Shown one piece after another: positions 1 to 7,664 of a DNA stretch of 64,000 nt. How positions within the stretch are numbered: position 1 is the stretch's first letter; every line of letters starts with the position of its first letter. This DNA is from Bog-473 sp963763575 (lineage in GTDB: Bacteria; Actinomycetota; Acidimicrobiia; Acidimicrobiales; RAAP-2). The position numbers were made by a program, and so were the translations under genes. The notes under the pieces were generated by a model. It did no database searches and was not told the origin of the DNA. It was given only the letters and a program-made list of their open reading frames with translations. Where the stretch lies: contig CAVXPD010000019.1 of assembly GCA_963763575.1 (NCBI GenBank), positions 62,001 to 126,000 on the forward strand, in the 5' to 3' direction.

Positions 1-2117
1 TTGTCGACGGTGACGTCGCTGCCGAGCAGGTGGGCGGCCGAGCGGCGGCGCACGGGGTAGATGCGTTCCCGCTCGGACAGCCGCTCGCCGAGGGCCATGC
101 GGTCGGAAAGCACGGCGGCGAGGTCCTGGCGCAGCTTGGCCGTGTCGGGCCAGGTGCCACGGGCCACCTCGACCGTGAACACCTCGACGGCGACGCCGTC
201 CTTGCCGGCCACGTTGGCGGCCCGCACGTCCATGCCGTTGAGGGCGAGCGCGCCAGCCACCGAGGACAAGAGGCCACGTCGGTCCGGGGCCGCCACGATG
301 ACCTGCGGAGGCTGGAGGGAGACCGACGGCAGCCTGGTCGCCAAGACCTCGTCGATCAGGTCGTGGTGGACCGCCGGGAGCAGGTCCGGCGGTGCCGGGG
401 CGGCCACCTCGCCTCGGAGCAACTTGTCCGTGCGCTCGACGAGGTCTGCGACGAGCCCCGCCTTCCAGGCGCCCCAGGCCGAGGGACCCGTGGCGCGACT
501 GTCGGCTTCGGTGAGCGCGGCGAGTAGGTGCAGCGTCGTGCGGTCGCCTGCGGCTCCGGCGACGCGGGCGATCGTCATGGGGTCGTCGAGGTCGCGGCGC
601 GTGGCGGTGTCGGGCAACAGGAGGTGGTGGCGCACGAGGTCGACGAGCACCCCGACGTCGTCCGGGGGGAAGCCCATGCGCGTGGCGATGCGGTCGACGA
701 CCTCCATGCCGACGGTGGTGTGGTCGCCGGGGTAGCCCTTGCCGATGTCATGGAGCAGCGCGCCCACGAGCAGGAGATCGGGGCGCTCGACGGTGACGGT
801 CAGATCGGCTGCGAGCGCCGCGGCCTCGAGGAGGTGCCGGTCGACGGTGTAGACGTGGTAGGCGTTGCGTTGCGGCTTGTTGCGCACGAAAGCCCACTCG
901 GGAATGACGCGGACGAGGAGCCCGTGCTGATCGAGCGACTCCATCTGGTCGACGGCGGGCCGCCCCAGGGCGAGCAGTGCGACGAGCGCCTCCCGCATCT
1001 CGTTGGACCACGGATCACCCGGGGGCGGCATACGGTCAGCCAGACGATGCAGTGAGCCCCGTGCAATCGGCCGGTCGAGCTTCGCCGCGGTGACGGCCAG
1101 ACGCAGCGCGAGCGACGCGTCGCCGGAGACCGGCGCGAGGGGAGTGAGCGCGATCTCGCCGTCGACCACTGCCATGTCCGGCCCGAGGTCCGTCGCTGCC
1201 GTTTGGGACTCCGCGTCGGCGACGCCACGGCGGAAGCGACGTTTAGGAGGCGGGGTCGGGTCCCAAAGGCGCCGCCGCCGCCAGACGTCGTCGCTGACCC
1301 AGGCGATCTGGCGGCCGGCGGTGGACACCGCGAGCATCAGCGCGTCTGCGTCGTCGAATCGGAGAGCGGCGGCTACCTGGTCCTGGTCCTGGAGCAAGAG
1401 CCGGTTCTGGTCCCGTCCAGCCATGCGGTGCAGCTCGACGCGGATCGAGGTGAGGAGCGAAGTGGCGTCATCGAGCGACGCCAGGTCGGCGTAGTCGGAC
1501 AGCAGTGGCGCGTAGGCGGAGATGGCTCGCAGCACGTTCACGTCGCGCAGCCCACCGTGGCTCTCCTTCAGGTCCGGTTCGAGCAGGAAGGCGACGTCGC
1601 CAGCCATGGCGCGGCGCTCGGCCATCTGTACTTCGAGCATGGGCAGGTACTTGGTGCCGAGCTTGCTGCGCCACGCCGCCTTGGCCTTTTCGATCATGGG
1701 TTCGGCGAGCTTGGGCTCGCCCCAGACCATGCGCGCATCGAGCAGGCCGAGGGCGACCCGGAGGTCCTCGGCCGCCGCGGCGAGCACCTCGGAGGGCCGC
1801 CGCACCGAGTGGTCCAGGTGCACGCCCTCGTCCCAGACCGGGTACCAGATGCCGTCGGCGACGGCCCGGACGTCGCGGTGGCCGTTGTGGACCAGCACCA
1901 CATCGAGGTCGCTGTAGGGGCACAGGGAGCTCCGTCCGTAGCCGCCGACAGCGACAAGGGCAAGGTGGCGCTTGTTCTCCCCGGCCGCCCGATCGGCCAG
2001 CCCGGACAGCCATGCGTCGGCCTCGGCGGCGTAGCGCCGGGTGAACTCTTCGCCCATCAGTCCTGGTTGAGCGAGGAGGCGGCTTCTCCGATCACGCAGT
2101 GACGTATCAGCCGGCAT
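1..2117 (-). CDS. glnD: PII uridylyl/adenylyltransferase GlnD (3' end beyond window)
   Basis: This is the nitrogen-status sensor that nucleotidylates the PII protein; in actinobacteria it adenylylates GlnK. The frame reads open from 2117 to the window edge, about 705 residues, so the C-terminus is missing. The nucleotidyltransferase motif GGYGRSSLCPYSDLD is near residues 58-70, the HD-domain motif LLHDIGKGYPGDH near 450, and an ACT domain (APDRRGLLSSVAGAL) near 600. I chose the ATG at 2117 because the residues after it (RDRRSRLLAQPGL) match the usual GlnD N-terminus; the ATG at 2057 would remove them. No strong ribosome site is visible. The window also holds a glnA, but 57 kb away. Confidence 0.93.
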   Translation of the reverse strand, partial: MPADTSLRDRRSRLLAQPGLMGEEFTRRYAAEADAWLSGLADRAAGENKRHLALVAVGGYGRSSLCPYSDLDVVLVHNGHRDVRAVADGIWYPVWDEGVHLDHSVRRPSEVLAAAAEDLRVALGLLDARMVWGEPKLAEPMIEKAKAAWRSKLGTKYLPMLEVQMAERRAMAGDVAFLLEPDLKESHGGLRDVNVLRAISAYAPLLSDYADLASLDDATSLLTSIRVELHRMAGRDQNRLLLQDQDQVAAALRFDDADALMLAVSTAGRQIAWVSDDVWRRRRLWDPTPPPKRRFRRGVADAESQTAATDLGPDMAVVDGEIALTPLAPVSGDASLALRLAVTAAKLDRPIARGSLHRLADRMPPPGDPWSNEMREALVALLALGRPAVDQMESLDQHGLLVRVIPEWAFVRNKPQRNAYHVYTVDRHLLEAAALAADLTVTVERPDLLLVGALLHDIGKGYPGDHTTVGMEVVDRIATRMGFPPDDVGVLVDLVRHHLLLPDTATRRDLDDPMTIARVAGAAGDRTTLHLLAALTEADSRATGPSAWGAWKAGLVADLVERTDKLLRGEVAAPAPPDLLPAVHHDLIDEVLATRLPSVSLQPPQVIVAAPDRRGLLSSVAGALALNGMDVRAANVAGKDGVAVEVFTVEVARGTWPDTAKLRQDLAAVLSDRMALGERLSERERIYPVRRRSAAHLLGSDVTVD

Positions 2118-2179
2118 GGCGGGAACGTAGCATTGGGTCTGTGAGTAGAGACGTAGAGAGTAGGAGCGACCGGAAGCCC

Positions 2180-2353
2180 ATGACTTTCGGGCACGCCGTC
2201 GGCCTGACGGTGCTCGGAGTCGTCGGCATCCTCGTCGCCTATTGGATCTTCAGGGTCTTGGCCGGCTTCTTCATCTTCCTCGGTGAGATCGCCGTGGCCG
2301 TGGTCCTCGTCGCCGTTGTCTTCTGGCTGGTTTCGCGACTGCGACATCACTAG
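2180..2353 (+). CDS. Small two-segment membrane protein
   Basis: The product is 57 residues, almost entirely two hydrophobic segments (about residues 5-25 and 28-52) ending in a basic tail (SRLRHH). I do not recognise a family. It is divergent from glnD, and its upstream region overlaps the glnD start region. An in-frame GTG at 2141 would add 13 polar residues. An AGGAG lies 13 bases before the ATG, so either start is possible. Confidence 0.5.
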   Translation: MTFGHAVGLTVLGVVGILVAYWIFRVLAGFFIFLGEIAVAVVLVAVVFWLVSRLRHH

Positions 2354-2431
2354 CGCAGAGTGGCCCTCCGGCGGAGGCCGAGGCCGGGTGACACCTGCCG
2401 TTAGGCTGTCCGCCCGTTCGTGTTGAGACGC

Positions 2432-2506
2432 GGCGGCGTGGCCGAGTGGTTTAGGCAGGGGCCTGCAAAGCCCCGTACGGCGGTTCGATTCCGCCCGCCG
2501 CCTCCA
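2432..2506 (+). tRNA. tRNA-Cys (GCA)
   Basis: A complete cloverleaf is visible. The acceptor GGCGGCG pairs with CGCCGCC, the anticodon stem GGGGC/GCCCC encloses loop CTGCAAA with anticodon GCA, and the T-arm is GGCGG-TTCGATT-CCGCC. The CCA end is encoded (2504-2506). Its 3' part is repeated downstream three times in the same orientation, so it is the likely integration target of the island that follows. Confidence 0.95.
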
Positions 2507-2545
2507 GGGTTTTCGCAGGTTGGGGGCTATGAATGACTTGACCGT

Positions 2546-2553
2546 CGTTTACC
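2546..2553. repeat. 8-bp target-site duplication, left copy
   Basis: CGTTTACC directly precedes the left inverted repeat of the insertion sequence. The identical octamer follows the right inverted repeat at 3979-3986. An 8-bp duplication is the norm for the ISL3 family. Confidence 0.9.
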
Positions 2554-2575
2554 GGCTCTTCGGATTCTGGCGGGG
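2554..2575. repeat. IS left terminal inverted repeat
   Basis: This 22-bp sequence is the exact reverse complement of 3957-3978. Similarity stops at the next base on both sides. Confidence 0.95.
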
Positions 2576-2584
2576 TCGCGGGTC

Positions 2585-3901
2585 TCACCGGACGACGATC
2601 GAGCCCAACACCCGCCAGTTCGGTCTGCCGGCGTAGAGCAGGGCGCGGATCCGGTAGTTCTCGAAGTTGCGAAAGCCGAAACCGATGCGCTTGATCCGCT
2701 TGACCAAGTTGTTGAGCGCCTCGGTGGGCCCGTTAGACGTCCGGGCCAGGTGGAAGTTGCAGATCTTGTCGAACCAGGCGTGCAGGGTCCGTCCGAGCCG
2801 CTGGACCTCGGGCGGCATGGCACGCTTGCGGCAATGGCGAACGAGCTCGTCGAGCATGCGGCCCGCTTCGTCGGGATCCCTCGTCCGATAGAAGTCGCGC
2901 ACGCGTTCCTTCATCCGATACGCGATCGCGACTTCCGCACCGGGGTCGCCCAGCTCGAGGAGTGACCACAGGCGCTCGGCGGCCCCGACGCCCAGCGTCT
3001 CTTCGCCCCTGAGCAGGGCACGGCGGGCCCGATAGAGCGGGTCGTCACGTCGGCCACGATGTCCGGTCTGCTCGGTTTGGACTCTTCGGCGCACCGCATC
3101 GAGGCAGCGGTTGGCGAGTGAGACGACGTGAAAGGGGTCGACCACCTGGGCGGCCTTGGGCAAGATGACCGAGTAGACCGCGGCGTAGGTGGCCGACAGG
3201 TCGAGGGCACCGAAGCGGATCCGCTCCTTCCAGCCCCGTGGCTGCTTGTCGATCCAGCCCGCCACGTCGATGTATTTGCGGGTCGGCAAGATGTCGATGA
3301 TCTGGTGGTTCTCCACATCGGCGACCGTCGTGGCGAAGTGCGTCTGGACGTGGTCAGAGAGCTTGACGAAGGAGGTCTCGTCGAGCCCGATGGCCGTGGT
3401 CTTGTTGAGGCGCTTGCGATCTGCCGCCAGCAGCGCCTCGCCGTAGGTGATCACGGCGTCGTTGACGGTGTGCCAGTCACAGGCGAGTTCGGCCGCCACC
3501 TCTGAGACGGTGCGGCCTCCGCCGACCTGGACCGTGGCCCACTTGGCCGCTCTCGTCGTGAGCAGGCAGTTCTTCGCTGCAATGCGGTGGTCATCGAGCA
3601 CCCAGGTGCGCCTCGGGCACGACGGCTTCACACAGCGCATCCGGTGCTTCTTCCAGGCCAGCGACATCGGCGTGCCGTAGACGGGTAGGTCCACGTCGTG
3701 GACGACCGGGCGCTCTTTGACCTGGGCCAGCTCGGCGCAGCTCGGACAACGGACAGTCCCTGGGATCTGCTCGACCATCAGCTCGACGTGAGGGCCCCGG
3801 CGTTCGTAGTGGAGGACCCGCACGTCTTTGAGACCCACCAACGCGGCAAGGATCTCACTAGGGTGGACGAGGACGAAGGTGCTTCTTGGCTGTTGGCTCA
3901 C
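2585..3901 (-). CDS. ISL3-family transposase
   Basis: The 438-residue protein is the full family length. An N-terminal zinc-finger region holds paired cysteines (CPSC near residue 58, CVKPSC near 94). A helix-turn-helix-like segment (VSEVAAELACDWHTVNDAV) follows. The DDE catalytic residues appear as GLDETS, VVDPFHV and GPTEALNNL. The GTG at 3901 is the only start that includes the conserved N-terminus. The reading frame is undamaged, so the element may still move. Confidence 0.95.
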   Translation of the reverse strand: MSQQPRSTFVLVHPSEILAALVGLKDVRVLHYERRGPHVELMVEQIPGTVRCPSCAELAQVKERPVVHDVDLPVYGTPMSLAWKKHRMRCVKPSCPRRTWVLDDHRIAAKNCLLTTRAAKWATVQVGGGRTVSEVAAELACDWHTVNDAVITYGEALLAADRKRLNKTTAIGLDETSFVKLSDHVQTHFATTVADVENHQIIDILPTRKYIDVAGWIDKQPRGWKERIRFGALDLSATYAAVYSVILPKAAQVVDPFHVVSLANRCLDAVRRRVQTEQTGHRGRRDDPLYRARRALLRGEETLGVGAAERLWSLLELGDPGAEVAIAYRMKERVRDFYRTRDPDEAGRMLDELVRHCRKRAMPPEVQRLGRTLHAWFDKICNFHLARTSNGPTEALNNLVKRIKRIGFGFRNFENYRIRALLYAGRPNWRVLGSIVVR

Positions 3902-3956
3902 ACCACAAGCCTGAAGCGCCTTCGCCTAATTCAGGGGGACCCTCCGACACGGCGCT

Positions 3957-3978
3957 CCCCGCCAGAATCCGAAGAGCC
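3957..3978. repeat. IS right terminal inverted repeat
   Basis: Exact reverse complement of 2554-2575, followed by the second copy of the CGTTTACC duplication (3979-3986). Confidence 0.95.
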
Positions 3979-3986
3979 CGTTTACC

Positions 3987-4065
3987 GGGCGTCCCGCGCG
4001 TTTGCTGGGATTTCGCGGGGTTCGCGCGGGAAAGCGCGGGGTTTTCGCGGGACGCGCTAATACGG
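3987..4065. repeat. Element left-end sequence, copy 1, with short GC repeats
   Basis: This resumes the block interrupted by the insertion sequence. It carries GCGCGTTTGCTGGGATTTCG, which recurs after the second tRNA fragment (about 7107-7128) and with changes after the fourth (about 24320-24342). It then repeats short TTCGCGGG-like words several times (about 4013-4055). Such iterations beside an attachment site may be integrase arm sites; that role is inference. Confidence 0.5.
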
Positions 4066-4641
4066 GAATACCAATCGGACAGGTCAACACCTAACAGCTG
4101 CGCGACTTCCGTGGGGCTCAGGACGGACGGGTGACCTCGGTGTTCTGCACCATGATCCTCCAGGGGCTTACCGTTCGCATCGTCCAAGCACCAGCACGAT
4201 CCGCAGGGCAGGCGCTTATGGAGGGTGAGTCCTTGGCGTTTCGATGCCCGCCGTAGCCTCTGTTCCCATGGCCGAGGCCGCAGCCGGCGGTGGCGGCAGG
4301 CGTTCTGACGCCCCAAGCATCCAGCTCGCGCTGGAGCTAATGAGGCTGCGGAGCCGCGCACATCGGACTGACCGCCGCGTCGGCCGCTGACACAAGCTCG
4401 CGTCGCCTGGTGGTCTTTCTCCTCCACCCGGCCGACGCCCCGGCACCCGCTCGCTGGGCAGGGCGAGCAGATGTCCAGCCGAGGCGGCCCGGCGTTGAGG
4501 TCCCTTTCCCCCAACGCCCGCCCGGGGCCGGTATCGGACTCATGCGTCCGATTTTCCATCACTACCGTTGCGCATCCCCGAACCCGTGATCGGGAACAGT
4601 GGAAAGGAGGCGGCCACCACCCGCAGCTGTTGGCAAGGGGG
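4066..4641. other. Intergenic stretch, decayed coding remnant only
   Basis: No convincing intact gene lies here. On the minus strand about 4085-4290 reads RLRRASKRQGLTLHK followed by a region ending LSPTEVAQLLGV. This resembles small actinobacterial proteins beginning RLRRAAxRQGLxLxKSRRR, but it has no start codon in frame and the middle does not match. I treat it as a probable relic rather than a gene. Confidence 0.3.
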
Positions 4642-5139
4642 CTAAGCGACGCGCTTCAGTGTCTTCCTGGCCGCCTTCTTCGTTGCCTTCGGTGAGGTAG
4701 CCCTGGCCTTTCGTTGTAGCTTGTGCATGGCATCGCCGATCTCCACGACGCGGGCTCGCCCCACGCTCTTCCGCATCCGGGGGAAGATATCCCGCTCCTC
4801 CCATTCGACGTGTTCGCGAACCGCTCGGGTGAGCACTGCGACCTTTGGTGCAAACCGCTCATCTCTGGGAGAGATCTCGGCTAGCTCGTTGAGTAACAAC
4901 TTGACCACGTGGTGCTCTTCACGAGCCTCGAGGATGACGAAATCGGCATCAGTAACCGATTGACGAACCAGCGGGTAGAAGACCTGCTCCTCGAGAGTGG
5001 TATGCATCGTTAGCTCGGCGGCCATCTGGTCAACGAGCCGCTTTCGGGTCTTCCTGGCCCGCTCCCCGGTGCGCTCGAACCGGGTAAAGAGCTTCTCGAT
5101 GCGCCGGTGGTCATCTTTCAGCAAAGTGATCGCGTCCAT
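4642..5139 (-). CDS. Hemerythrin HHE domain protein
   Basis: This is a likely di-iron oxygen- or redox-sensing four-helix protein, 165 residues. The metal-ligand pattern of the family is visible: DDHRRIEKLF (about residue 9), HTTLEEQVFYPLV (about 50), EEHHVVKLLLNEL (about 74) and HVEWEERDIFPRM (about 112). The C-terminal 25 residues are Lys/Arg/Ala-rich, unlike the core. The start is supported by AAGGAGA 7-8 bases upstream. It sits in island segment 1 beside small stress-type membrane proteins. An operator-like palindrome lies about 65 bases upstream. Confidence 0.88.
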   Translation of the reverse strand: MDAITLLKDDHRRIEKLFTRFERTGERARKTRKRLVDQMAAELTMHTTLEEQVFYPLVRQSVTDADFVILEAREEHHVVKLLLNELAEISPRDERFAPKVAVLTRAVREHVEWEERDIFPRMRKSVGRARVVEIGDAMHKLQRKARATSPKATKKAARKTLKRVA

Positions 5140-5203
5140 GACGTCTCTCCTTTCTTCTTCGTTTGTTATCTACTGAGACATACCCAGGAACGCGACTCAG
5201 ATG

Positions 5204-5219
5204 TCACCCGAACGGGTGA
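5204..5219. promoter_or_regulatory. Palindrome upstream of hemerythrin gene
   Basis: TCACCCGAACGGGTGA has perfect 7-bp arms (TCACCCG/CGGGTGA) around AA. It lies 65 bases upstream of the hemerythrin start and could be a repressor operator or a small hairpin. No cognate regulator is adjacent, so the function is a guess. Confidence 0.35.
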
Positions 5220-5438
5220 TTCTCTGGCGAGGTTGGTCCAAAGTAAATCGCGCCGACGCGAGGGCACGGCGGGCCGAAAGCGCATTGCCTCCTCCAAGCT
5301 GCTTCAAGTGAACGGGCTCCAAGCCTTCTTTAGATGCGTGATTGAAACGCCTCACGTTTAGGTGGCCGTGATCGCGGGTAGCACGGCTTTGACGTAGCGG
5401 GTAGCCCCGCCATTGCCCAACAGAGAAGGAACGTCACG

Positions 5439-5603
5439 ATGTTGTTATTGCTCGCATTCCTCGTAGTTCTACTGTTTGCTGGATTGGGATTCGCGCTCCA
5501 TTTCCTTTGGATCGTGGCCGCAGTTCTTTTGGTTCTCTGGCTCGTAGGCTTCGTCGTCGGACGGGGCGAAGGAGCGGGGAGTGGTCGCTTCTATCGGTGG
5601 TAA
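5439..5603 (+). CDS. Small hydrophobic membrane protein
   Basis: The 54-residue product has two hydrophobic helices (about residues 1-17 and 22-43) and a glycine-rich polar tail (GRGEGAGSGRFYRW). It resembles the short actinobacterial proteins usually named only hydrophobic protein, often found among stress genes. AGAAGGA at 5424-5430, eight bases before the ATG, supports the start. Confidence 0.7.
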   Translation: MLLLLAFLVVLLFAGLGFALHFLWIVAAVLLVLWLVGFVVGRGEGAGSGRFYRW

Positions 5604-5786
5604 ATGGCTTGCCTTTACAGGGCCGCTGAGTGTGAGCGGCTGCGCCCAAGATGCTGACGGGGTTCTCGTTCCGGTCTCTGTCGTCAGCTTGTTGCCCGAA
5701 CCGGACCGGATGCAGGGCAACCGCAGCCGCTCAGGGATCAAAGGGGAAAACCCCTTGAATCGCAACTGCGAAGAGAGGATCAAACG

Positions 5787-6017
5787 ATGAAGAAGTTGGC
5801 ATTTGTGATTGGGTTAGGTCTGGGATTCATCCTTGGGTCGAAGGCCGGGTCAGGGCCGTACCGAGAACTCGAAGACAAGGTACGCGCACTTCGAAATCGG
5901 CCAGAGATCGACGAGGCAGTGGAGCGGGCCAAGGAAGCCGCCAACGACAAGGTGACTGACGCCGCGGAAAAGGTGAACGAGAAACTGCCCGCTTCCTCCA
6001 AGACCATGCGCGTCTAA
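5787..6017 (+). CDS. YtxH-like small envelope protein
   Basis: The 76-residue protein begins with one short membrane segment (AFVIGLGLGFILGSKAG, residues 4-20). A charged helical tail rich in Glu/Lys/Ala follows, as in YtxH-type proteins. GAGAGGA upstream of the ATG supports the start. It follows the small hydrophobic protein on the same strand by 183 bases, so joint expression is possible. Confidence 0.65.
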   Translation: MKKLAFVIGLGLGFILGSKAGSGPYRELEDKVRALRNRPEIDEAVERAKEAANDKVTDAAEKVNEKLPASSKTMRV

Positions 6018-6203
6018 GCCTTTTGAGGGTGGCTTGGAGCTGCTCCGAGTAGACCATCTGCCAGCATCGCCCGGGCTCGGCCATGAAGCCGGGAGAGGGG
6101 TCGCCGGGGCGGGGAGGCACAGAGCGATTGTCGCGCCGGGTGCAGCGAGCCTGGTCTCTTGGCAACCCTGGCCGTAGGCTGGCGCCGTGGCGGCTGAGCG
6201 GGG

Positions 6204-6479
6204 GTGCGCCCCTGGGACAGTGTCGAGAGGGCGGTTGCGGTCGTTCTCGTCCTTGTCGTAGTCCTCGGCGCCCTCTACTTATCGTTCAAGCATGACGTCG
6301 ACCATTTCATCGACTGCGGCAATCACGGCTGTCAGACGGTCAAGGCGCCGAAGTCAACGGGCACGACCACGACCGTCCCACTCCTCACGCCGACCCTCTC
6401 GCCGACCGCGCCGACCACGATTCCCTACGACCCCTACTTGGGCAATACGGGCGGCTACCCGGCCGGATCTGCGCCGTGA
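6204..6479 (+). CDS. Single-pass membrane protein with Thr/Pro-rich exterior
   Basis: The 91-residue protein has a strong N-terminal membrane segment (about residues 10-27) and then an extracytoplasmic part with two Cys (CGNHGC) and a Thr/Pro-rich linker. I chose the GTG start, preceded by GAGCGGGG. The function is not recognisable. The phrase GCGATTGTCGCGCC occurs both before (about 6124) and after (about 6526) this gene. Confidence 0.5.
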   Translation: MRPWDSVERAVAVVLVLVVVLGALYLSFKHDVDHFIDCGNHGCQTVKAPKSTGTTTTVPLLTPTLSPTAPTTIPYDPYLGNTGGYPAGSAP

Positions 6480-6558
6480 CCTATCAGCCGGGGGGGGTCG
6501 CTGGGGGCGGGGCCGGCATCCTGCGATTGTCGCGCCAGGCGCTGCGCCAGCGGGTCGC

Positions 6559-6897
6559 CTAGGGCTTCTGGCCGGCGAGAGCCCTCCGGATGCTGGCGGC
6601 GACTCGGTCGATCAGCATGTCTGGCGAGACGGACGCGTGGTTGGCCTGGATTCGGGCCGTCATCTCCGCCTCAATGTCGGGTGCGAGGTCGGTCCCTGTC
6701 CTGATATCTCCTCGAACCCCGTCCATCTCGCAAGTTACGGCCAGGATCCCGATGATCGCGAACTTGTCGGTTGGCAGAATGTCGCCGACCACGTCTTCTG
6801 CGATGGCGTCAGCGATGACGCCAAGGTCAACGCCTGAGACGCCAAAGGCAGCAGCCAGTTCGTGGATCCGCTGAACTTGTGGGTCCGCCGTCGCCAT
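6559..6897 (-). CDS. Hypothetical protein, about 112 residues
   Basis: The likely start is the ATG at 6897, giving a mostly helical acidic protein with no recognised family. The open frame runs another 378 bases upstream through the second tRNA-Cys fragment, which argues that the upstream part is not coding. Its upstream region therefore lies at the end of an integrated segment. Confidence 0.4.
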   Translation of the reverse strand: MATADPQVQRIHELAAAFGVSGVDLGVIADAIAEDVVGDILPTDKFAIIGILAVTCEMDGVRGDIRTGTDLAPDIEAEMTARIQANHASVSPDMLIDRVAASIRRALAGQKP

Positions 6898-7004
6898 GTG
6901 GAGAGCCTTGCCGCAACCACGAACCCGCGCAACCGCGGGATATTGGCGGGATCGGCGCGGGACCAGCGTCAGAAAATAGGCCGCGACCTGGACCCCATGC
7001 GTAA

Positions 7005-7059
7005 TAGGCAGGTGCCTGCAAAGCCCCGTACGGCGGTTCGATTCCGCCCGCCGCCTCCA
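7005..7059 (+). repeat. tRNA-Cys 3' fragment, attachment site copy 2
   Basis: These 55 bases match positions 2452-2506 of the intact tRNA-Cys with one mismatch (GGGG to GGTG before the anticodon stem). They include anticodon loop, T-arm, acceptor end and CCA. The D-arm and 5' acceptor are absent, so it is not a tRNA gene. It is the expected form of an attachment site left by tRNA-targeted integration. Confidence 0.9.
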
Positions 7060-7155
7060 GAGTTCGCTGGTCACATGCCCTAACTGACTTGACCGTCGCT
7101 TACCGGACGTCACCGCGCGTTTGCTGGGATTTCGCGTGATCCACGCGTGATCCGG
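7060..7155. repeat. Element left-end sequence, copy 2
   Basis: The sequence after the tRNA fragment matches that after the intact tRNA once the insertion sequence is removed. ACTTGACCGTCG, TTACCGG and GCGCGTTTGCTGGGATTTCG occur in the same order. This supports two related elements in tandem. No gene is seen between here and 7323. Confidence 0.65.
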
Positions 7156-7327
7156 GAGGCCCCATTTATAACGTCGTCCCTGTTCCAGCCACGCAGGGTC
7201 CTGACGTGCGCGCCGAGTCCGGCCCATCCGCAGTCGCATGGCTGTTGATTCGGCTCGCCGGGCCTCGCGAACCATGTGCGGAATCCGCCGGCACCAGGGC
7301 TCGCTCGAGCGAAGCGAGCACGGCTAG

Positions 7328-7549
7328 GTGGTCGAGGGCATGGTGAAGGAACGAACCCCGTACGACCAGATCGACGGCTCCATCGCCCCGGACTGGGGAG
7401 TCGGGATTGCACTGGGAATCGGCGGCTTGCTCGGCGGGTATGCAGGCGCACGACTCCAACCAGACCTTCCAGAATCGGCGATCCGTCGCTTGCTCGGTCT
7501 CTTGGTTCTGGTGATGGGCGTTCGGTACGCCTGGCTCGCGGCAAGCTGA
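7328..7549 (+). pseudogene. TauE/SafE permease C-terminal remnant
   Basis: About 73 residues match the C-terminal end of sulfite-exporter TauE/SafE-type membrane permeases (GIGGLLGGYAGARLQPDLP, then IRRLLGLLVLVMGVRYAWL). Intact members are about 250-300 residues; the N-terminal three quarters are missing and upstream sequence has no match. The fragment cannot work as a transporter and marks decay at the start of island segment 2. Confidence 0.75.
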
Positions 7550-7664
7550 ACTCTGGCCGAGTGCCAACCCCGGGCACACGTGTGGTGGGCGTACCGTGGC
7601 ACCCGGTTCAATGACCGGGTGCACTTTGTGGATGAATGCCCCAGTCGACAGGAATCAGGACTGT

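Larger units (their letters stand above)
2554..3978 (-). mobile_element. ISL3-family insertion sequence, complete
   Basis: The element is 1425 bp with perfect 22-bp terminal inverted repeats (2554-2575 and 3957-3978, ends beginning GGCTCTTCGG). It is flanked by an identical 8-bp direct repeat, CGTTTACC, and encodes one intact transposase on the minus strand. If the element and one duplication are removed, the host sequence rejoins to match the block after the second tRNA-Cys fragment (7060-7135). The insertion is therefore younger than the island's repeated ends. Confidence 0.95.

Noticed and set aside
1203..2102. Plus-strand open frame of 299 codons
   Set aside because: Antisense to glnD, whose frame carries clear nucleotidyltransferase, HD and ACT motifs.
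7005..7059. Second tRNA-Cys gene
   Set aside because: The 5' acceptor and D-arm are missing; only the 3' part is present, as in an attachment site.
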